DNA of 64,000 nt, taken from Actinophytocola xinjiangensis. Its GTDB lineage: Bacteria; Actinomycetota; Actinomycetes; Mycobacteriales; Pseudonocardiaceae. The notes under the pieces were generated by a model. The model saw only the letters and a list, made by a program, of their open reading frames with translations. It did no database searches and was not told where the DNA came from. The DNA lies in the NCBI RefSeq assembly GCF_001921215.1, contig NZ_MSIF01000001.1, forward strand, positions 558,001-622,000, read 5' to 3'. The position numbers were made by a program, and so were the translations under genes. Below are positions 8,275 to 18,241 of this stretch, piece by piece; the stretch's first letter is position 1; every line of letters begins with the position of its first letter.

Positions 8275-9330
8275 TCAGGGGTCGGTGAGCGAGATGACGG
8301 CCTTGATGTCGTCCGCCCCGGCGGCGAACGCCTCGGCGAACCGGTCCAGCGCGACCCGCCTGGTCACCAGCCGGGCCAGCCAGTCGACGTCGGCCTTGGC
8401 CAGCGCGTCGGCCGCCATCCGGTAGTGCTCCAGGTTCGCGTTCACCGACCCCACGATGACGTCGTTCTCCAGCACGACGTCCCGGTTGAGGGCACCGGCG
8501 TCCACCGACATCCGGTGCCCGGCGGTCGACACGCCGGTCAGGCAGGTCACGCCGTAGGGCGCCGTGTGCGCCACCGCGTCGTACACCACCTGACCGGCAC
8601 CGGTCGCCTCGATGACGATGTCCGGCCGCAGCCGGGCGGCGACCTCGGCGGCCGGCGCGTGGTGGTAGGTCGCGCCGAGTTCCTTGACCAGCAACGGTTT
8701 GCGGCCCTCGGTGACCCGGTCGAGGACGTGCACGTCCAGCTCGCACTGGGTACCGAGCAGCGCGGCCAGCAGGCCGATCGGCCCGGCGCCGGTGACCAGC
8801 ACACGCTCCGGCTCGAACCAGCCCCGCTGGCCGACCCGCAGCACCTGGTCCCACGCCTTGGCCACCACGCTCGTCGGCTCCATCAGCACGCCGACACCGG
8901 CCAGCCGGGGGTCGAGCAGTACGGCGTAGTCGACCGGCACGCACCACAGCTGGCTGCCGAACCCGTCGAGCTCCTTGATGCCGCACTCGGTGTACCGGCC
9001 GTTGCGGCACATGTCGAACTGCCCCCGCGCGCACGCCCCGCACGGCACCGGATCGGGCCGGCGCACCACCCCCACCACGAGGTCACCCTCGGTGATCTCG
9101 CCACCCGGTGGTGCCTGCAGGACCCGACCGAGTGACTCGTGCCCGATCACCAACCGCTTCCGGTCCGGAGGTGCCCACCCGTACTCGCCGTCCGCGATCT
9201 CCCGGTCCGTTCCGCACACCCCCAACGCGAGGGCCTCGACGAGGATCTCGTCGGGGCCCGGTTCGGGGTCCGGCAGCTCGGTGAGCGCCAGGGAGCCGGC
9301 ATGGCCGGGCTCGATCGTCAACGCACGCAT
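8275..9330 (-). CDS. Zinc-dependent glucose/sugar dehydrogenase-like MDR enzyme
   Basis: A 351-residue medium-chain dehydrogenase of the glucose-1-dehydrogenase type. GVCGTD holds the catalytic zinc cysteine (about residue 39), GHES carries the His-Glu pair, and PCGACARGQFDMC is the structural-zinc lobe. The nucleotide-binding loop is VTGAGPIGLLAALLG. The C-terminal half with VNANLEHY resembles the Glu_dehyd_C domain of archaeal and actinobacterial glucose dehydrogenases. It should oxidise a sugar or polyol with NAD(P). It lies 60 bases downstream of a lipoprotein gene on the same strand and is unrelated to the plus-strand operon. A short AACCG-C-CGGTT repeat touches its start. Confidence 0.86.
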   Translation of the reverse strand: MRALTIEPGHAGSLALTELPDPEPGPDEILVEALALGVCGTDREIADGEYGWAPPDRKRLVIGHESLGRVLQAPPGGEITEGDLVVGVVRRPDPVPCGACARGQFDMCRNGRYTECGIKELDGFGSQLWCVPVDYAVLLDPRLAGVGVLMEPTSVVAKAWDQVLRVGQRGWFEPERVLVTGAGPIGLLAALLGTQCELDVHVLDRVTEGRKPLLVKELGATYHHAPAAEVAARLRPDIVIEATGAGQVVYDAVAHTAPYGVTCLTGVSTAGHRMSVDAGALNRDVVLENDVIVGSVNANLEHYRMAADALAKADVDWLARLVTRRVALDRFAEAFAAGADDIKAVISLTDP

Positions 9331-9390
9331 AACCGCCGGTTACCCGCTCGCGTCGGCGTCACGCCACCCGATGGACCGCCTCGGGGAAGG

Positions 9391-9963
9391 TCAGCCGGTA
9401 CGGGTGACCGCCAGCGCGCCGCAGCTCTCGGTGAGCATGGTGCCGTTCAGCTCCGTCATGCCCTCCGCCAGCTCGCTGGTCACCTCCAAGTCGACCATGA
9501 CGTAGTTCGGCGGCTGCTCGATCCACTCCTCCTGGGTGAACACCAGCCGGCTGCCGCTGTAGGCACCGAGCAGGACGTAGCTGCCGGACTTGGCGTCCGG
9601 GTTCTCCGGCAGGGGGAAGAACTCGAACGTCATCTTCAGCGTCGACTCGTCCACCGCCTCGATGGCGAGCTTCGCGCCGGTCTCGCCCTGGGCGCAGGTG
9701 TAGGCGCCCTCCCAGGTCCCGACCAGCGCTCCCAGGTCGCCGCCGCCGTCGGGCTCATCGGGCTCACCGGGCTCGCTGGTGGTGGACTCGTCGCCGTCGG
9801 GGTCCTCGTCGGGCTCCTCGACCGTGGAGGTCTGCTCGGAGTCCCCGGTGTCGGCGCCGGGGTCGGCGACCGGCGTGCCGGTGACGGGGGCGGCGCAGGC
9901 GGTGGCGAGCAGCAGCGCCGGCACCAGGGTCGCCACCCAGCGGCGACGTGCTCTGTCGGTCAT
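9391..9963 (-). CDS. Secreted lipoprotein, unknown function
   Basis: A 190-residue predicted lipoprotein. An Arg-rich n-region, a short hydrophobic core and LLATAC place the lipidated cysteine at about residue 23. A long acidic, Asp/Glu/Pro/Ser-rich linker of some 50 residues follows, typical of actinobacterial surface proteins, then a compact domain from about residue 80 (GALVGTWEGAYTC...). That domain has two cysteines that could pair, and a beta-rich look like small lipocalin-type or DUF domains. No enzymatic motif is visible. It is divergent from dgdA, with 187 bases between them. Confidence 0.75.
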   Translation of the reverse strand: MTDRARRRWVATLVPALLLATACAAPVTGTPVADPGADTGDSEQTSTVEEPDEDPDGDESTTSEPGEPDEPDGGGDLGALVGTWEGAYTCAQGETGAKLAIEAVDESTLKMTFEFFPLPENPDAKSGSYVLLGAYSGSRLVFTQEEWIEQPPNYVMVDLEVTSELAEGMTELNGTMLTESCGALAVTRTG

Positions 9964-10111
9964 CGGTCCTGGCTCCAGGCTTCGGTGTCTCCAGTGGTCG
10001 GTGACATCCTGCCTGGTGCGCCGCCGCCGCGTTCACCACATCGGCATAATCGTCAGCGTTGGGCCGCCGCGCCCGCGCCAGCGCCACGTTGACGAGACGA
10101 TGCGGCTCTGA

Positions 10112-12144
<2,033 letters not shown>

Positions 12145-12208
12145 GGCCGGTTTCTAGCACGTGAAGGCGGGTGCCGCGCCGGGATGTGATCACCTAGAAT
12201 CCACCGCC
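12145..12208. promoter_or_regulatory. Divergent SDR/IclR intergenic region with candidate leaderless promoters
   Basis: Neither flanking ATG has a ribosome site, but each has a -10-like hexamer close in front: TAGAAT at 12195-12200 before the IclR gene and, on the minus strand, TAGAAA (12152-12157) before the SDR. Such spacing is typical of leaderless actinobacterial transcripts. An 8-base palindrome GTGATCAC (12186-12193) sits next to the plus-strand -10 and could bind the IclR protein itself. No convincing -35 hexamer is visible for either. Confidence 0.4.
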
Positions 12209-12991
12209 ATGGGTCCGGAGTCCGAAGACGGTGAGACCAGCAGCGGCATCGCCCGGGCGCTGCGGGTCGTTTTCGCCGTCGCCGAGTCGCCGGAGCCGGA
12301 CGTCGGTGTGTCCGAACTCGCACGCACCCTCGGCTACAGCAAGACCGTCGTCCACCGGATCGTGCGCACGCTCGTGGCCACCGGGTTCTTCGTGGTGGAC
12401 GAGCGGACCCGCCGCTACCGGCTGGGCCCGGGGGCGGTGAGCGTCGGGCTGGCGGCGCTGGCGCGGATGGAGGTCCCGCGCGTCGCCCAGCCGCAGATGG
12501 AGCGGCTGGTGGCCCGCACGGCCGAGACCGCGACGCTGTCGGCGCGCTACGGGGACCAGCGGATGTACCTGGCCCAGGTGCTCTCCCCGCAGGAGATCCG
12601 GATGGCCGTGCCGCTGGGCCAGCTGTTCCCGCTGCACGTCGGCGGGTCGTCGAAGGCCATTCTGGCCTCGCTGGACCCGGCCGAGCAGGCTGGCTACCTC
12701 GACCGCACGCTGACCGGAACGCTGTCGGTCACCAGCCGCGAGGAGCTCGAGGACGAACTGCGCCGGGTCCGTCGCCGGGGGTACGCGGTCAGCCGGGGCG
12801 AGCGGCAGGTCGACGCCGGTTCGGTCGCCGCGCCGGTGTTCGACGCGACCGGCCGGGTGTACGGCGCGTTGTCGATCTGCGGACCGGTCGCCCGGATCAG
12901 CGACGACAAGCTCGACGAGTACGGCGCGCTGATCATCGACGCAGCCGCCACCGTCTCAACCGGACTCGGGTACCGCCGCGTCGGCGGCTGA
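12209..12991 (+). CDS. IclR-family transcriptional regulator
   Basis: A 260-residue IclR protein. The winged helix-turn-helix covers about residues 10-70 (VGVSELARTLGYSKTVVHR is the helix-turn-helix), and the effector domain extends from about 85 with GSSKAILA and GYAVSRGERQVDAGSVAAPVFD, the ligand-pocket hallmark. IclR proteins bind small organic acids and control catabolic operons, as repressors or activators. It lies immediately before the importer and heterocycle operon starting at 13256, whose upstream region contains two inverted repeats, so that operon is its likeliest target. The ATG at 12209 is preferred over a GTG 48 bases upstream because the domain begins soon after it. Confidence 0.88.
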   Translation: MGPESEDGETSSGIARALRVVFAVAESPEPDVGVSELARTLGYSKTVVHRIVRTLVATGFFVVDERTRRYRLGPGAVSVGLAALARMEVPRVAQPQMERLVARTAETATLSARYGDQRMYLAQVLSPQEIRMAVPLGQLFPLHVGGSSKAILASLDPAEQAGYLDRTLTGTLSVTSREELEDELRRVRRRGYAVSRGERQVDAGSVAAPVFDATGRVYGALSICGPVARISDDKLDEYGALIIDAAATVSTGLGYRRVGG

Positions 12992-13152
12992 TCGTTAACA
13001 CACAAGGAATCCGCGTTACCGTCGAGTGACGCCCCTGGTCGGTCGACCGTCCACATCGCACTGAACCGGTCCAGGTGTGACCGTGCGCGCACGGTCCCCT
13101 GCGGACCGTCCGGTCATGACGAATCCACTTCGGAGCAACCTGCCGGACGGCC

Positions 13153-13228
13153 TTGACCGCTCTTCTCGTGCCGACCTAGCATACCGAAATCCGGTACGGC
13201 GTTCCGCTAAGCGATACAACTCGGAACG
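13153..13228 (+). promoter_or_regulatory. Candidate promoter and two operator repeats before the importer operon
   Basis: TTGACC (13153-13158) and TAGCAT (13177-13182) are 18 bases apart and fit a SigA-type promoter. TACCG-AAATC-CGGTA (13182-13196) is a perfect inverted repeat that starts at the last base of the -10 and lies over the expected transcription start. A second repeat, CGTTCCG (13200-13206) with CGGAACG (13222-13228), lies just downstream. Either could be the site of the IclR protein encoded 250 bases upstream. The gene itself has GGAGG nine bases before its ATG. Assignment to a protein is inference. Confidence 0.45.
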
Positions 13229-13255
13229 TCCAGGGTTTCCCGTGGAGGACACCGC

Positions 13256-14104
13256 ATGGTGAGTGCGACCCAAGCCCCATCCCCGACCGAGCCGAGGGTC
13301 GGACCGTCGCCGAAGAAGCGCGACACCGGTCCCCGTTGGTTGCTGTGGGTGACGACACCGCTGATCCTGGCCGCCCTCATCGGCGCCTGGAAGCTCTACA
13401 CGGTCGTCTTCGACATCGGCGAGCTGATCCTGCCGCCGCCGGAGATGGTGTGGACCGCGCTGGTCGACCTGCTCGGCCAGTCCATGATCTACGAGGCCAC
13501 GTACGTCACGTTCTACGAGACGATCGTCGGCTTCGGCATCGCCGTCGTCGTCGGGGTCGTGCTGGGCATCGTGCTCGGCAAGATGCGCTCGGTGGAGCGG
13601 GTGCTCTCCCCGTTCCTGGTCGCGACCCAGGTCGTGCCCAAGGTCGCGATCGTGCCGCTTCTGTTGCTGTGGTTCGGTTTCGGCCTCTCGTCCAAGATCT
13701 TCATGGCCGCGATCATCTCGTTCTTCGTGATGATGCAGAACACGATCCTTGGCATCCGCTCGATCGAACCGGGGCACCGGGACCTGATGCGCGTCATCCA
13801 GGCCCCGTGGTGGAAGCGGGTCATCTCGCTGGACATCCCGGCGGCGCTGCCCGCCGTGCTCACCGGCATCGAGCTGGGCATCGTCTTCGCCATCACCGGG
13901 GCGATCGTCGGCGAGTACCTCGGCGGCGACGAGGGCCTCGGTGCGCTGGCCACCGTCATGCTGGCCGCGCTGCGCACCGACCAGCTGTTCGCGGTCGTCA
14001 TCATCATGACCGTTCTCGGATTCCTGCTCTACGCCATCGTGGCGGGCATTCGGCGGTTCGCGATCCCCTGGCACGAGTCGTCAGGGCGTGCCACCTCCCT
14101 CTAG
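13256..14104 (+). CDS. ABC transporter permease, SsuC/TauC/ThiX type
   Basis: A 282-residue inner-membrane permease with about six hydrophobic segments: near residues 29-50, then from about 85 through the EAA-loop region to 262. The segment EPGHRDLMRVIQAPWWKRV is the cytoplasmic EAA-like loop that docks on the ATPase, and LPAVLTGIELGIVFAITGAIVGEYLG is typical of nitrate/sulfonate/taurine-type importers. With the binding protein at 14134 and the ATPase at 17381 it forms a complete importer for a small, probably aromatic or heterocyclic, nutrient. The start is an ATG with GGAGG upstream. First gene of the long catabolic array. Confidence 0.92.
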   Translation: MVSATQAPSPTEPRVGPSPKKRDTGPRWLLWVTTPLILAALIGAWKLYTVVFDIGELILPPPEMVWTALVDLLGQSMIYEATYVTFYETIVGFGIAVVVGVVLGIVLGKMRSVERVLSPFLVATQVVPKVAIVPLLLLWFGFGLSSKIFMAAIISFFVMMQNTILGIRSIEPGHRDLMRVIQAPWWKRVISLDIPAALPAVLTGIELGIVFAITGAIVGEYLGGDEGLGALATVMLAALRTDQLFAVVIIMTVLGFLLYAIVAGIRRFAIPWHESSGRATSL

Positions 14105-14133
14105 TCCCCACAGCAATCCTGGAGCAGTACACA

Positions 14134-15183
14134 ATGGATCGACGTTCTTTCCTTCGCAACAGCGGTTTGTTCGCGGTCACCACGGCGGTCGGCTCGTCGT
14201 TCGTGATGGCCTGCGCGCCCTCGACCGGCAACGACTCCGGCGACCAGAACCCCGCCGACCCGAGCCTGCGCGACCTGGCGTTCGTCACGCCGTTCCAGCA
14301 CATCATCAACTACGCCGACGTCTACGTGGCGATCCAGGAGGGCTACTTCGAGCAGGAGGGCCTGCGGATCGAGCCGATCGGCGGCAGCGGCACCGCCAGC
14401 TCGATCTCCCAGGTCTCCGCCAGCCAGGCCTTCTTCGGCAAGGCCGCCGCCGTGATCACCTGCCCGCTGATCGCCGACACCGGCGCCACCATCATCACCG
14501 TCGCCCAGGGTGACCAGAAGAGCCAGTACAGCGTCGCGTCCCTGCCGGACAAGCCGCTGACCCACCCGGAACAGTGGCAGGGCAAGACGATCGGCGTCAT
14601 CTCCAAGGGCGGCTCGACCGAACTGCTGCTCGACGCGATGTCGGTCGCCGAGGGCCTCGACCCGACCAAGGTGCGCAAGGTCGTCACCGGCGCCGACGTC
14701 GGCTCGCTGGAGTTCCTCAACCGGGGCGAGGTCGACGGCTTCATCACCTACCTCGGTTCGGAGACCGCCTTCGAGCAGCGCGGGATCGAGCTGAACTACC
14801 TCAACACCGACGACTTCGCCAAGATGCCCGGCGACTCCTACTTCGTGAAGTCCGCCGACGTGCAGAAGGAGGGCGAGTCGATCGTCGGGTTCCTGCGGGC
14901 CTCCCGCAAGGGCTACCAGTTCCTGGAGAAGTCGGAGAACCTGGACAAGGTCCTCACCGCCGTCGGCGCCTACAACGAGGTCGAGGTCAGCGACCAGGAA
15001 CTGGCCCAGCTCAAGGTCCAGGCCCAGGTTCCGTTGTGCAAGCCCGAATCCGGCGACTACCTCAGCGTCGACCTGGCGTCCTGGGAGTCGGCCGTGGAGC
15101 TGATGCGCAGGTCCGGGATCATGAAGGACACGAAGATGCCCATCGAGAACTTCGTGACCTCCGAGTTCGTGGACCAGATCTGA
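14134..15183 (+). CDS. ABC transporter substrate-binding lipoprotein (SsuA/NMT1-like)
   Basis: A 349-residue binding protein. DRRSFLRNSG near the N-terminus is a twin-arginine motif and FVMAC places a lipidated cysteine at residue 27, so it is probably exported folded by Tat and then anchored in the membrane. The mature part has the NMT1/SsuA fold: YVAIQEGYFEQEGL, GSGTASSISQVSASQAFFG and GKTIGVISKGGSTELL are its first ligand-lobe landmarks. It should deliver the substrate to the permease encoded 29 bases upstream. No family ligand can be assigned from sequence. The gene ends two bases before the start of the flavoprotein. Confidence 0.9.
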   Translation: MDRRSFLRNSGLFAVTTAVGSSFVMACAPSTGNDSGDQNPADPSLRDLAFVTPFQHIINYADVYVAIQEGYFEQEGLRIEPIGGSGTASSISQVSASQAFFGKAAAVITCPLIADTGATIITVAQGDQKSQYSVASLPDKPLTHPEQWQGKTIGVISKGGSTELLLDAMSVAEGLDPTKVRKVVTGADVGSLEFLNRGEVDGFITYLGSETAFEQRGIELNYLNTDDFAKMPGDSYFVKSADVQKEGESIVGFLRASRKGYQFLEKSENLDKVLTAVGAYNEVEVSDQELAQLKVQAQVPLCKPESGDYLSVDLASWESAVELMRRSGIMKDTKMPIENFVTSEFVDQI

Positions 15184-15184
15184 G

Positions 15185-16624
15185 TTGGGTACCACGGAGC
15201 AGGTCGACCTGCTGATCATCGGCGCCGGCACCGCCGGCCTGCCGGCGGCCATCGAGGCCGCCCGGCACGGCCTGAAGGTGACCGTGCTCGAACAGGCCGA
15301 CCAGACCGGCGGCACGCTGTGGCGGTCCTGGGCCCAGCTCTCGGCCGGCGGCACGGAACTGCAACGGGCGCGCGGCATCGACGACAGCCCGGCCCAGCAC
15401 TTCGCGGACGTGATGCGGATCAGCAAGGGCACCGCCGACCCGACGCTGGTCCGGCTGGCCGTCGAGCACGCCCCGCACACCGTGGACTGGCTGGTGTCGG
15501 CCGGGTTCGACATGGACCCGGACGCCCCGGCGATCCTCTACTTCCACGAGCCCTACTCGCTGCCGCGCACCTACTGGGGCCGGCGTGCCGGCCGCTCGGT
15601 GCTGGAGGTCCTGCTGCCGCGCTTCGAGCGGGCCTGCGAGGACGGCGCGGTCACCCTGCACCTCAACACGACCATGACCGCGCTGCGCACCGACGGCGCC
15701 AACCGGGTCGCCGGGGTCACCGCCACCGGCCCCGGCGGCGAGGTCATCGAGATCGACGCCGCGTCGGTCGTACTGACCACCGGCGGCTACTCGGGCAACG
15801 CGCGGCTGTTCCCCGAGCTGACCGGCGGCGCGCCGCTGGTCGGACCCGGCGCGCCGACCTCGACCGGCACCGGTCTGCTGGCCGCGCTCGAACTCGGCGC
15901 GAAGACCAGGGGCGGCGACCTGTTCCTGCCGACCTACGGCGGCGTGCTGCTGCCCGACAGTCCCACCAGGACGGTCCCGCTCGACGACTACCCGCAGCTC
16001 ACCCCACAGGCAAGGCCGCCGTGGGAGATCCACGTCAACGCCAGGGGCGAGCGGTTCGTCGCCGAGGACTCGGCCAGCGTCGACGTCCGGGAGACCGCCC
16101 TGCTCGACCAGCCCGACCTGCGGTTCTGGGTGGTCTACGACGAGGCCGCCCGGCGCAAGGCCCCGCCACTGCTGCCGAGCTGGACCGAGGCCGAGCTCGA
16201 CGACGCCTTCGCCACCCACCCGTCGTTCAGCCGGGCCGACACCCTGGCCGAACTGGCGGAGCTGGCCGGGGTCGACCCGGAGGGCCTGCGCACCTCGGTC
16301 GAGGAGTACAACGCGGGGGTGGCGGCCGGGAACGACCGGTTCGGCCGCGCACACCTGCCGCTGCCGATCGAGCAGCCGCCCTTCCACGCTGTGCGCAACC
16401 ACGGCTCGACCCTCAAGAGCCCGGCCGGGCTGGTCGTGGACGAGAACCTGCGGGTGGTCGGTCCGGCCGGCCCGATCGAGAACCTGTACGCCGCCGGCGA
16501 GGCGCTGGGCGGCAGCACGCTGTCGGGCAAGTCGTTCGTCAGCGGGATGAGCGTGACGCCGGCCCTGTCCTTCGGCCGGTTGCTCGGCCGGCGGCTGGCC
16601 GGCGCTGACCAGGGGAGTGTCTGA
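15185..16624 (+). CDS. FAD-binding fumarate-reductase/ketosteroid-dehydrogenase-type flavoprotein
   Basis: A 479-residue flavoprotein of the FAD_binding_2 family. The dinucleotide motif LIIGAGTAGLPAAIEAA starts at residue 10, TTGGYSGN lies mid-protein, and the C-terminal NLYAAGEALGGSTLSG closes the flavin site. Relatives reduce or dehydrogenate C-C bonds next to carbonyls (fumarate reductase, 3-ketosteroid dehydrogenase). It sits inside the importer operon, so it probably acts on the imported compound or an early product. TTG at 15185 was chosen because the FAD motif begins immediately after it and no ATG or GTG exists closer than the preceding stop. The ribosome site is weak, so coupling to the previous gene is likely. 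Confidence 0.86.
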   Translation: MGTTEQVDLLIIGAGTAGLPAAIEAARHGLKVTVLEQADQTGGTLWRSWAQLSAGGTELQRARGIDDSPAQHFADVMRISKGTADPTLVRLAVEHAPHTVDWLVSAGFDMDPDAPAILYFHEPYSLPRTYWGRRAGRSVLEVLLPRFERACEDGAVTLHLNTTMTALRTDGANRVAGVTATGPGGEVIEIDAASVVLTTGGYSGNARLFPELTGGAPLVGPGAPTSTGTGLLAALELGAKTRGGDLFLPTYGGVLLPDSPTRTVPLDDYPQLTPQARPPWEIHVNARGERFVAEDSASVDVRETALLDQPDLRFWVVYDEAARRKAPPLLPSWTEAELDDAFATHPSFSRADTLAELAELAGVDPEGLRTSVEEYNAGVAAGNDRFGRAHLPLPIEQPPFHAVRNHGSTLKSPAGLVVDENLRVVGPAGPIENLYAAGEALGGSTLSGKSFVSGMSVTPALSFGRLLGRRLAGADQGSV

Positions 16625-17391
16625 TGTGGAACCGACCCGACGTCGACTTCGTGCACACCGCCGACCTGCCGTGGGTCCTGCCCGCCGACGGCGAGTTCGG
16701 GGCCACCGGCGGCGGCCGCAAACGGGTGCTGTCCCGCGACCCCGGCGACGGCGCGGAGACCGCCGTTCACCGGATCGCCGACCGCTGCCGCGGCGTGCTG
16801 GCCGCCGAGGTCGACGCCTACGTGCTGGCCGGCGGCGGCCTGCTCAACGGCCGGCCGGTCGAGGTCAACGACTACCTGCACATCGACGCCGGCTCGGCCG
16901 TCGACCTGCGGCCCGGGGTACGCGGACTGGTGCTGTACTGCGGCTTCTGGGCCACGCCCGGCCTGACCGCCGGAGACGGCCCGGACGGGGTGAGCGTCAC
17001 CTCGACCGAGCGTCTCACCTGGACCCCGGCGACCTGGAGCGGTGAGGTCGAACTGGCGCCGGGCGCGATGCTCAAGACCCTGCGCCACGACGACCGCGCC
17101 TACATCTACCTGGCCGCGATGATGCCCGGCTGGCGCTCGGAGGCCGAGGAGTCGCACCCGGTCTACGAGGAGTCGTTCAAGATCTACGGCGACGTGCTGA
17201 TGGGCGCGCGCGGCGTGATGCGCGACGGCGCCTACTTCTTCCGCTCGCCGGACGTGTTCCACGGGCCGCTGTACTCGCGCGGCGGCACCATGTCGTTCAT
17301 CCGTTCGGACGCGGCCACCACGACCGAGTACCGAGACCCACCGCCCGGCGGCGCGTGGAACGAGTTGGCGAGGCAGGCCTATGTCGACTGA
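16624..17391 (+). CDS. Cupin-fold protein (two-domain), unknown substrate
   Basis: A 255-residue protein that looks like a bicupin: two beta-rich halves with glycine-rich turns (VLAGGGLLNGRPVEVNDYLHIDAGS and later a GDVLMGARGVM / DGAYFFRSPDVFHGPLYS pair). The second half keeps H-G-P and E residues in positions that could bind a metal. Families of this type include ChrR-like sensors and dioxygenase or isomerase enzymes. It lies between the flavoprotein (TGATG overlap) and the ABC ATPase (11-base overlap), so it is translated with the importer and probably processes the same compound. Exact reaction unknown. Confidence 0.68.
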   Translation: MWNRPDVDFVHTADLPWVLPADGEFGATGGGRKRVLSRDPGDGAETAVHRIADRCRGVLAAEVDAYVLAGGGLLNGRPVEVNDYLHIDAGSAVDLRPGVRGLVLYCGFWATPGLTAGDGPDGVSVTSTERLTWTPATWSGEVELAPGAMLKTLRHDDRAYIYLAAMMPGWRSEAEESHPVYEESFKIYGDVLMGARGVMRDGAYFFRSPDVFHGPLYSRGGTMSFIRSDAATTTEYRDPPPGGAWNELARQAYVD

Positions 17392-18241
17392 GAGCACCAC
17401 CCGGGAGAAGGCGATGACCGAGACCACCGACGACCTGCCACCACAGGCGGGCAGCGGCGAGGCGATCTCCGTGCGCGGCGTCGGCAAGACCTACGCGGCC
17501 GGCGCCGGCCCGGTGCGCGCGCTGATGCCCACCGACCTGGAGGTCGAGCCGGGCGAGTTCGTGGTGCTGCTCGGCCCGTCCGGCTGCGGCAAGACCACCC
17601 TGCTGCGGATGCTGGCCGGGCTGATCTCGCCGACCGAGGGCACCATCGAGATCGGCGGTCGCCCGCTGTTCACCGGCCGCGACGCCACCCCGGCGCGCGA
17701 CGCGCTCGGCTCGCTGGGCTTCGTGTTCCAGGCGCCGAACCTGATGCCCTGGCGCAAGGTGTGGCGCAACATCGCGCTTCCGTTGGAGGCCAAGGGAATC
17801 GGCCGGGCCGAGCGCAAGCGCCGGGCGACCGAGCTGGCGGAGCTGGTGGGACTGGGCGAGTTCCTCGACCACTACCCCAAGCAGCTCTCCGGCGGCATGC
17901 AGCAGCGGGTCGCGATCGCCCGCGCGCTCATCCACCGGCCGTCGATCCTGCTGATGGACGAGCCGTTCGGCGCGCTGGACGCGATGACCCGCGACACGAT
18001 GAACCTGCTGCTGCAGAAGCTGTGGCAGGACACCGGCAAGACCGTCGTCCTGGTCACCCACTCGATCTCCGAGGCGGTGTTCCTCGCCGACCGGGTCGTG
18101 CTCCTGTCGCACCGGCCGGGCCGCGTGCAGGACATCCTCGACGTCGACTTCCAGCGCCCGCGTGACCTGACCGTCTCCGCCGAGCCGGAGTTCGGCGACC
18201 TGGTCAGCCACCTGCGCGGACAACTCGGCGGGCAGCAGTGA
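17381..18241 (+). CDS. ABC transporter ATP-binding protein, SsuB/TauB type
   Basis: A 286-residue ATPase with all nucleotide-site motifs: Walker A GPSGCGKTT, Q-loop FQAPNLMPW, signature LSGGMQQR, Walker B ILLMDEPFGALD and the switch histidine in VTHSISEA. The FGALD form and FQAPNLMPWR place it with nitrate/sulfonate/taurine-type importers, matching the permease and binding protein upstream. The N-terminal 28 residues are an extra tail. ATG 17381 overlaps the cupin gene; an alternative ATG at 17414 with GGAGAAGG just before it would give a protein shorter by 11 residues. Its GTGA end overlaps the MmgE/PrpD gene. Confidence 0.94.
   Translation: MSTESTTREKAMTETTDDLPPQAGSGEAISVRGVGKTYAAGAGPVRALMPTDLEVEPGEFVVLLGPSGCGKTTLLRMLAGLISPTEGTIEIGGRPLFTGRDATPARDALGSLGFVFQAPNLMPWRKVWRNIALPLEAKGIGRAERKRRATELAELVGLGEFLDHYPKQLSGGMQQRVAIARALIHRPSILLMDEPFGALDAMTRDTMNLLLQKLWQDTGKTVVLVTHSISEAVFLADRVVLLSHRPGRVQDILDVDFQRPRDLTVSAEPEFGDLVSHLRGQLGGQQ

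Noticed and set aside
9331-9341. AACCG-C-CGGTT repeat before the zinc dehydrogenase
   Set aside because: Five-base arms are short and expected by chance in a GC-rich genome; no regulator or promoter box is associated.
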